A DNA stretch of 31,480 nt. Origin: Chloroflexota bacterium (GTDB taxonomy: Bacteria; Chloroflexota; Dehalococcoidia; UBA1151; TMED-70). The DNA lies in NCBI GenBank assembly GCA_002711965.1, contig PASM01000015.1:71164-102643 (forward strand). Direction: 5' to 3'. The notes beneath the pieces were generated by a model. It was given only the letters and a program-made list of their open reading frames with translations, ran no database searches and had not been told where the DNA came from. Made by a program: the position numbers and the translations under genes. This document shows positions 26,042-31,480 of the stretch, one piece after another (the first letter of the stretch is position 1; every line of letters begins with the position of its first letter).

Positions 26042-27728
26042 CTGCTCCTTCTGAGGCAGGTTGAACAAGTTTTATATATTTTCCTAAAGTCCCTTTCTCA
26101 TATAGTGGCTTTCTTGGCTTCCAACTTTTTAATCTTTCAGTTATTTTTTCAGAAGGGATCATTAAATTTAGTTCAAATTTATCTAAGTTTATTTCTATTG
26201 TATCTCCATCTTCTACAGCTGCAATTGGACCTCCTACAGCAGCTTCTGGGCCTAAATGTCCAATTATTGCTCCTGTAGAACCTCCAGAAAATCTACCGTC
26301 AGTAATTAAGTAAACACTTTCACTTAGACCTTGTCCAACTAAAGCTCCAGTTATAGATAACATTTCTCTCATTCCAGGTCCTCCTTTTGGACCTTCATAC
26401 CTGATTATTACTACATCTCCTGCTTTAATTTCTCTTTTTCTCAAAGCTTCCATTGCTTGTTCTTCTTGATCAAAAACTTTAGCGGGACCTGTAAATTTTT
26501 TACCAAAATCGTGACCTGCAACTTTTAAAACACAGCCATCAGGTGCTAAGTTTCCAAATAAAGTTACTAATCCACCTGTTTTAGAAATAGGATTATCAAT
26601 AAGTCTAACAATTTTATTTTCATTAGGATTTATATCTATATCTTTTAAATTTTCTTCTATTGTTTTACCCGTTACGGTCATTTGATCTCCATGAAGTAAT
26701 CCACCTACTAAAAGTCTTTTCATTACAAGTTGCACACCTCCAACTTTATCTAGATCAAACATAACATATTTTCCTCCTGGCTTCATATCTGCAAGTAGTG
26801 GAGTCCTCATCGATATATCATGTATTTCTTTCAATGTAAGTTTTATACCCATTTCATTAGCAATTGCTGGAAGATGCAAAGCTGTGTTAGTAGATCCTCC
26901 CATGGCAACAACAAGAGTGACAGCATTTTCAAAAGCCTTTTTTGTTAATATGTCAGAAGGCCTAATGTTTTCTCTAACAAGATTCATTACAGCAGCTCCT
27001 GCTACTTTTGAAGAGTCTTTTTTTCTCTGGTCTACGGCAGCTTCTGACGCTGATCCAGGGATACTCAATCCTAGAGCTTCTCCAATACTAGACATTGTAT
27101 TTGCTGTGAACATACCACCACAAGATCCTGGCCCAGGACATGCATGAGTTTCAATTGCTTTTAATTGTTCATCATCTATTTCTCCTGCTTGTCTTTTTCC
27201 TACTGCTTCAAAAGCACTTATAATAGTAAGATCTTCACCATTAAGATGCCCTGGCAAAATTGATCCACCATATACAAACACGCTAGGTATATTTAATCGA
27301 GCCATAGCCATCATGGCTCCAGGTAATGATTTGTCACATCCAGCTATTGCTACCAGTCCGTCATATCTTTCTGCAAAACATACAGTCTCTATAGAATCAG
27401 CAATAATTTCTCTAGATACTAATGATCCCTTCATACCTTCTGTACCCATTGAAATTGCATCTGATACAGTTATAGTCCCAAATTCAAATGGTGTTCCTTT
27501 TGAAGATCTGATTCCTGCTTTTACTTCATCAGCAAGAGGTTTTATTCCTGAATTACATGGGGTAACTTCATTATGAGTAGAAGCTACTCCAATAAAAGGA
27601 GCATTTATATCGTCATCATTCAACCCCATTGCTCTCATCATTGATCTATGAGGGGCTCTTGCAACTCCTTCTGTAGTTTCCCAACTTCTCCATTTTCCTT
27701 TTTGTCTTTCTTCTTTTTTTCTCTTCAT
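26031..27728 (-). CDS. ilvD: Dihydroxy-acid dehydratase
   Basis: 565 residues, normal IlvD length. Catalyses dehydration of dihydroxy-acids, the penultimate step of isoleucine/valine synthesis. Cys58 (TPCN), Cys131 (GCDKSLPG) and Cys203 (PGSCGGM) are the three iron-sulfur ligands, in the arrangement of the [2Fe-2S] class. The C-terminal [25 protein letters not shown] and [10 protein letters not shown] are also present. ATG 27728 has TTGAGGA upstream. No other branched-chain gene lies nearby. The remaining pathway genes must be elsewhere. Confidence 0.97.
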   Translation of the reverse strand: MKRKKEERQKGKWRSWETTEGVARAPHRSMMRAMGLNDDDINAPFIGVASTHNEVTPCNSGIKPLADEVKAGIRSSKGTPFEFGTITVSDAISMGTEGMKGSLVSREIIADSIETVCFAERYDGLVAIAGCDKSLPGAMMAMARLNIPSVFVYGGSILPGHLNGEDLTIISAFEAVGKRQAGEIDDEQLKAIETHACPGPGSCGGMFTANTMSSIGEALGLSIPGSASEAAVDQRKKDSSKVAGAAVMNLVRENIRPSDILTKKAFENAVTLVVAMGGSTNTALHLPAIANEMGIKLTLKEIHDISMRTPLLADMKPGGKYVMFDLDKVGGVQLVMKRLLVGGLLHGDQMTVTGKTIEENLKDIDINPNENKIVRLIDNPISKTGGLVTLFGNLAPDGCVLKVAGHDFGKKFTGPAKVFDQEEQAMEALRKREIKAGDVVIIRYEGPKGGPGMREMLSITGALVGQGLSESVYLITDGRFSGGSTGAIIGHLGPEAAVGGPIAAVEDGDTIEINLDKFELNLMIPSEKITERLKSWKPRKPLYEKGTLGKYIKLVQPASEGAVTG

Positions 27729-27743
27729 TTAATCCTCAACAAT

Positions 27744-27815
27744 TTGTACAGATTTAATTAATCTTTTTATAACTATTTAGTATATAACGGTATAGTATTT
27801 ATAAGAGTATACTAT
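27744..27815. promoter_or_regulatory. Divergent promoter region with 7-bp inverted repeat
   Basis: For the plus strand, TTGTAC (27744-27749) and TTATAA (27767-27772) are 17 bp apart, upstream of the M1 aminopeptidase. For the minus strand, TTGAAA and TACTAT, 17 bp apart, face ilvD. ATAGTAT (27792-27798) and ATACTAT (27809-27815) form an inverted repeat with a 10-bp spacer inside the minus-strand promoter, a possible operator. Promoters are matched by eye only. Confidence 0.35.
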
Positions 27816-27846
27816 TTCAAGAAATTATAAAATTATGAGGTTTTTT

Positions 27847-30354
27847 ATGACAGAAAAATTAGAAAATTTTAGATTACCAAAATATGCATCTCCAACAAAA
27901 TATAATATTGAACTATCACCAGATTTACAAGAAAAGAAATTTTTAGGCAATGTTGATTTGTCTATAAATATTTTGGAAAAAACAAATGAAATTTCATTAA
28001 ATGTTGCTGAGTTGCAAATTAGTTCTATAAATATAAATTCAGATCAAAATAAAAATTTGAAGGTTATAAATTGGGATATAGATGACAAATATGAAATCAT
28101 GAAAATAAATTTTTCAGATATTTTAGACCCAGGAGAAATCAATTTATCTATTTCATACACAGGAATATTAAATGACAAATTAAGAGGTTTTTATCACTCT
28201 ACATTTGATGATTCTGATGGAATAACACAATCAATTGCAACTACTCAATTTGAGTCTACGGATGCTCGAAGGGCCTTTCCATGTTTTGATGAGCCTGAGT
28301 ATAAATCTGTTTTTTCAGTTTCATTGATTGTAAATAAAGATCTATTTTGTGTTTCAAATGCATCGATTAAGAATGTTGATGAAAATTATACAAATGATTT
28401 AAAAAAGATTGATTTTGAAAATACTATTCCAATGTCCACTTACTTAGTTGCTTTTATTGTCGGTCCTTTTGAAGCTTCTAAGGCTATTAATGTTGCAGGA
28501 ACAGATTTGAGAATTATATATCCAAAAGGAAAAGGTCACCTTTGTGATTTTGCCCTTGAATTGGGAAAATATTCTTTAGATTATTTTTCTGATTACTATA
28601 AAATTCCATATCCTGGAGATAAGTTAGACATGATAGCTATACCAGATTTTGCTTTTGGAGCAATGGAAAATCTTGGATGTATTACTTATAGAGAAGCTTT
28701 ATTGTTAGTAGATGATAAAGAGGCAACTTCCAACGAATTAATTAGAATTGCTGATGTTATCGCTCATGAAATTGCTCATATGTGGTTTGGAGATCTTGTT
28801 ACTATGAAATGGTGGAATGGAATTTGGCTTAATGAGGCATTTGCTACTTTTATGGCAACAAAGGCAGTTGCAGATTATAAAGAGGAATGGAATAGATGGG
28901 CTCAATTTTCGCTAGAAAAATCTATGGCAATGGATATAGATTCTTTGAACACTACAAGGCCTATAGAATACCCGGTTATTTCTCCTTCTGATGCTGATGG
29001 AATGTTTGATTTGATTACCTATGAAAAAGGAGGTTCTATACTTAGAATGCTTGAACAATTTTTAGGTGAAGAAATTTTTAGAGATGGTGTATCTTTATAC
29101 CTTAGTAAACATTCGTATGGTAACACAGAAACAGATGATTTATGGGATTCATTAGAAAAAGTGTCTAATCAACCAGTAAAAGAAGTAATGGACTCTTGGA
29201 TTTTTCAAGCAGGTCATCCGATGATTACATATTCTTATAAAGATGGAAATCTAGTTGTTTCTCAAAAAACTTTTAGATACTTGAAAACTTCTGATAAGAC
29301 CAAATGGGGAGTTCCTTTGTTTATAAAATATTCTTCTGGTAGCCAAAATAAAGAAATGAAATTTCTATTAAATACTCTAGATCAAGACATTGATTTAGGA
29401 AAAAATGTAGACAATGTTTTTCTTAATTCTAATGCTTTTGGTTTTTACAGAACTGATACTAAAGATTTAGACCTTTTATTTAATATTAATGAGTTGTCGT
29501 CTGAAGAAAAATATTCAATTTTGGATGATTATTGGGCATTATTATTAAATGGTTCTAAAAAAGTTGATGACTTCTTAGGTTTTTCAGAACAATTTTCTGA
29601 TGAATATGACCCTGATATTTTAACATTACTTTACTCATGTTTTAGTAACTTAAACAGAAATTTATCTGATAAAACGTATTTGCAAACTGTTGTAGAAAAA
29701 GTTTTTAGTAAAACATTAAAAAACCTGGATAATAAAGTCCAAAGATCTATTAGAGAAGCTCAAGCGCTTTCTGTCTGTTTTAGGGCAATGGCTACAATTA
29801 GCAATGACTCTGATATTATTAGCAAATCTAAAAATATTCTAAAAGATTACTTAAGTGGTAAATCAGAATATGAACCGGATATTATATCCACTGTAATATC
29901 TATTAATGCTTATAATGGTGATTCAAGTTTGTTTCAAGATTATGTGAATTATATGAATAATGCAAAAACACCGCAAGATGAAGTAAGATTCCAAAGATCT
30001 TTATCTTTATTTAAGGGAGATAAGGAGATAGGAAAATTATTTAATCTTATTTTAGAAAATAAGATAAGATCACAAGATTCACCTTATCTTTTAGCTTCTA
30101 CTCTAAATAATGAAGCAGTTGGATGGAAAACTTGGAAATTTATAGAAAAAAATTGGGAAGACTTAACAAAGAGATTCCCAGAAAACTCTATAGTAAGAAT
30201 GTTGTCAGGAATAAGATCTCTTAATAAAAGGGATTACTTAAACCACCTTAAAGCTTTTTTTGATGAAGGAGATAAAATAAAACAAGGAAGACTTCAACTA
30301 GATCAACATCTTGAGAAATTGGAGATAAATGTAAACTTTAGAGAAAGTTTATAA
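27847..30354 (+). CDS. M1-family zinc aminopeptidase
   Basis: About 835 residues. Start at ATG 27847 (MTEKLENFRLPKYASPTKYNIEL) is preferred because GAGG at 27837-27840 lies upstream; an ATG at 27835 would add four residues. GAMEN at 271-275 is the N-terminal substrate motif; HEIAHMWFGD begins at His307, with zinc ligands His307, His311 and Glu330 (NEAF) and general base Glu308. The C-terminal ERAP1-like helical domain (about 490-830) is present, as in tricorn-interacting-factor and mammalian-type enzymes. No signal peptide, so a cytoplasmic peptidase trimming peptides made by proteases such as Clp. Confidence 0.95.
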   Translation: MTEKLENFRLPKYASPTKYNIELSPDLQEKKFLGNVDLSINILEKTNEISLNVAELQISSININSDQNKNLKVINWDIDDKYEIMKINFSDILDPGEINLSISYTGILNDKLRGFYHSTFDDSDGITQSIATTQFESTDARRAFPCFDEPEYKSVFSVSLIVNKDLFCVSNASIKNVDENYTNDLKKIDFENTIPMSTYLVAFIVGPFEASKAINVAGTDLRIIYPKGKGHLCDFALELGKYSLDYFSDYYKIPYPGDKLDMIAIPDFAFGAMENLGCITYREALLLVDDKEATSNELIRIADVIAHEIAHMWFGDLVTMKWWNGIWLNEAFATFMATKAVADYKEEWNRWAQFSLEKSMAMDIDSLNTTRPIEYPVISPSDADGMFDLITYEKGGSILRMLEQFLGEEIFRDGVSLYLSKHSYGNTETDDLWDSLEKVSNQPVKEVMDSWIFQAGHPMITYSYKDGNLVVSQKTFRYLKTSDKTKWGVPLFIKYSSGSQNKEMKFLLNTLDQDIDLGKNVDNVFLNSNAFGFYRTDTKDLDLLFNINELSSEEKYSILDDYWALLLNGSKKVDDFLGFSEQFSDEYDPDILTLLYSCFSNLNRNLSDKTYLQTVVEKVFSKTLKNLDNKVQRSIREAQALSVCFRAMATISNDSDIISKSKNILKDYLSGKSEYEPDIISTVISINAYNGDSSLFQDYVNYMNNAKTPQDEVRFQRSLSLFKGDKEIGKLFNLILENKIRSQDSPYLLASTLNNEAVGWKTWKFIEKNWEDLTKRFPENSIVRMLSGIRSLNKRDYLNHLKAFFDEGDKIKQGRLQLDQHLEKLEINVNFRESL

Positions 30355-30361
30355 TATTTAA

Positions 30362-31213
30362 TTAGTTATCCTCTAAGTCTTTAAGAAAATTTTCAATTTC
30401 AGGAGGCAGATCAATTTCTTCTTTTTCAGAAGCTTCTATCTCAAATTGTTTTATCATTTCATTAACTTGATTGTTATTTTGTAGATTTTTGTGTATTTCA
30501 ATATATTGATTTTCACCTTTTTTTCTTTCGGGAAAATCTTTTGAGAATTTATATATATGAGATAAGCTTTCTAACAATCTAGATGTAGCTAGAAAATCAT
30601 CTTCTAGTTTTACATAAAGAGGGATATGTACCATTAGGGATAATGTTTCTAAAGAGAGATCATTGTGTAAAATTTGTGATAACTGTGAAGTCATACTTGT
30701 TGGTCCTGTATAATTTGATTTATTTTTTAATGTTTCATTTAATGGTTCAGGTGGAATCCATCCTTTATAGCTTCCAGTGACGGGTAAAGGTTTAGTATGA
30801 GGTACAGAATCAAACATTCCTCCTATAGAAATATATCTTTTACCTTGAAGACTTTTAATTAAATCAACAATAGCTAAATTAAATTCCTCTGCAAAATTAT
30901 GAGGTTCCAAAAGATATAGTAAAAAAATATTTTGATCAGATTGATTTTTACTTCCGAAAATAACAGTATTAGGAATTCTGATTTTTCTTTCACCATTTTC
31001 ATTTAATAGTTCAGGTCTATAACGAGTCATATCATAATATTTACTAGGGTTCTTAAGCTTTCCAATTTCTTCAAGATTAAAAATTTTTACTAATCTGCTA
31101 ATTGTATGGTGACCAACATTCCCAACATTTATCCAAGGCCTAAGAATACTTATAAAATGACTATTTTTATAGTTTGATATAGGTATATTTAGTTCAAATT
31201 CTTTAATATTCAA
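30362..31213 (-). CDS. PAC2-family protein (proteasome-assembly-chaperone-like)
   Basis: 283 residues. The alpha-beta PAC2 fold is suggested by HFISILRPWINVGNVGHHTISRLV near the start, FLLYLLEPHNFAEEFNLAIVDLIKSL, and YISIGGMFDSVPHTKPLPVTGSY, which match the family's 'g.pG.vg......l' and 'hGh.tgvPHtrp..v.g' patterns. The C-terminal acidic helix (about 225-283) is extra. In Actinobacteria and Chloroflexota PAC2 proteins occur near proteasome or ATP-grasp genes; none is here. Start TTG 31213 has no ribosome-binding site, so the true start could differ by a few codons. It ends eight bases after the M1 gene, tail to tail. Confidence 0.85.
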   Translation of the reverse strand: MNIKEFELNIPISNYKNSHFISILRPWINVGNVGHHTISRLVKIFNLEEIGKLKNPSKYYDMTRYRPELLNENGERKIRIPNTVIFGSKNQSDQNIFLLYLLEPHNFAEEFNLAIVDLIKSLQGKRYISIGGMFDSVPHTKPLPVTGSYKGWIPPEPLNETLKNKSNYTGPTSMTSQLSQILHNDLSLETLSLMVHIPLYVKLEDDFLATSRLLESLSHIYKFSKDFPERKKGENQYIEIHKNLQNNNQVNEMIKQFEIEASEKEEIDLPPEIENFLKDLEDN

Positions 31214-31370
31214 TTTATTTTATTTAATTCTTTTTTTAAAAATTTTACATATTTATATAATAAAAATAAATGTATCAAAAATAAAAAATAAAAAAAGTTA
31301 TTGAAATAATTTTTTGATATCACTATTATTTAATTGTAATGCTTATGCATTATTTAAATTTAAACAAGTA
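31214..31370. other. AT-rich non-coding stretch with an inverted repeat
   Basis: No open reading frame of credible size. It holds long A/T runs and TAATGC (31337-31342) with GCATTA (31347-31352), an inverted repeat with a 4-bp spacer, just upstream of the segment at 31371-31480. TTGTAA at 31334 is a weak -35 candidate. This stretch probably carries the promoter for whatever starts at the right edge and for the minus-strand PAC2 gene. Confidence 0.5.
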
Positions 31371-31480
31371 TGAAAGGAGGATATTTTAATTGGAAACGAA
31401 TAATAAGCGAGGTGCTCTTAACTGAAGGCGCCAAGAGGGTTAAGATACCTCCACTAAGAGTGAAATTATCCGGTAAGGTT
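31371..31480 (+). CDS. Possible start of an unidentified protein, cut by right edge
   Basis: From ATG 31371 the frame is open for 36 codons to the window end (MKGGYFNWKRIISEVLLTEG, then AKRVKIPPLRVKLSGKV). No ribosome-binding site precedes it. A strong AAAGGAGGA lies just inside it (31373-31381), and it would serve the TTG at 31390, which opens only an 11-residue peptide before TGA. Codons are richer in G+C than in every other gene here. This is either a transferred or short gene start or chance translation of a structured RNA. Confidence 0.25.
31379..31471 (+). ncRNA. Candidate structured RNA (three-way junction), unidentified
   Basis: Three nested pairings are visible. GGATATTTT (31379-31387) pairs with AAATTATCC (31463-31471) with one mismatch. 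GAGGT/TCTTAAC (31409-31413, 31416-31422) pairs with GTTAAGA/ACCTC (31439-31445, 31447-31451), twelve pairs with one small internal bulge. CACT/AGTG (31452-31455, 31459-31462) closes a three-base loop right beside it. The result is a compact three-way junction with a purine-rich 5' joiner. I do not recognise a known class (lysine, TPP, SAM, cobalamin and RNase P signatures were considered and do not fit). The segment may continue beyond the window. An overlapping open frame is an alternative explanation. Confidence 0.3.

Noticed and set aside
31390..31425. Leader peptide from TTG 31390 (11 residues)
   Set aside because: It has a good upstream AAAGGAGGA, but 11 codons ending in TGA with no run of regulatory codons is not enough to call a gene.
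31379..31471. Known riboswitch or RNase P / tmRNA identity
   Set aside because: GAGGTGC faintly recalls the lysine riboswitch and CGGTAAG recalls RNase P, but the pairing pattern and the other consensus blocks do not match either.

Overview
The window is strongly AT-rich (roughly 70% A+T by eye), gene-dense and almost free of intergenic space. The gene set is that of a bacterium: polyprenyl diphosphate synthase, HspR, ClpC, fused IspD-IspF, CysS, SecG, GatB, SufBCD-SufU, RlmB, IlvD, an M1 aminopeptidase and a PAC2-family protein. Much accessory metabolism is interleaved: enolase superfamily, SDR, ABM-domain, luciferase-like flavoprotein, M20 peptidase, two MFS transporters and a beta-propeller. 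HspR, SufU, PAC2 and expanded enolase/flavoprotein families together fit a marine Chloroflexota lineage of the SAR202/Dehalococcoidia type. That placement is inference from gene content, not a measured phylogeny. Short or overlapping gene junctions and frequent TTG/GTG starts suggest a streamlined genome.

Layout. 1-1657 (minus): a polyprenyl diphosphate synthase, then by a one-base overlap a partial gene running off the left edge that looks distantly phosphorylase-like. 1658-1816: a divergent control region with two clear inverted repeats and a good promoter. 1817-7206 (plus): hspR-clpC-ispDF-cysS, one tight operon. 7203-8878 (minus): secG and gatB. 8981-12977 (plus): sufB-sufC-sufD-sufU, without sufS. 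12967-14764 (minus): a sugar-nucleotide epimerase and a THI5/SsuA-like ligand-binding protein. 14861-19721 (plus): rlmB followed by an accessory catabolic-looking set (14-TM MFS transporter, SDR, tandem ABM protein, enolase-superfamily enzyme). 19722-20414 (minus): a beta-propeller protein. 20509-22391 (plus): a NYN-domain protein and a second MFS transporter. 22360-23376 (minus): a TolB/PD40-repeat lipoprotein. 23483-26041 (plus): luciferase-like flavin oxidoreductase and M20 peptidase. 26031-27728 (minus): ilvD. 27847-30354 (plus): M1 aminopeptidase. 30362-31213 (minus): PAC2-family protein. 31214-31480: a non-coding AT-rich stretch, then a less AT-rich, highly self-complementary segment cut by the right edge that could be a structured RNA or the start of a gene.

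The most distinctive points are: (1) an operon whose order recalls the Firmicutes clpC-ispD-ispF-cysS skeleton but with HspR in place of CtsR, preceded by an 11-bp inverted repeat with a 7-bp spacer, and with no ATG available for HspR; (2) an enolase-superfamily enzyme that keeps the galactonate-dehydratase spacing of catalytic residues but has Gly at the first metal-ligand position, next to a tandem ABM protein, SDR and transporter; (3) the self-complementary segment at the right edge. No CRISPR array, insertion sequence, tRNA or rRNA was seen.
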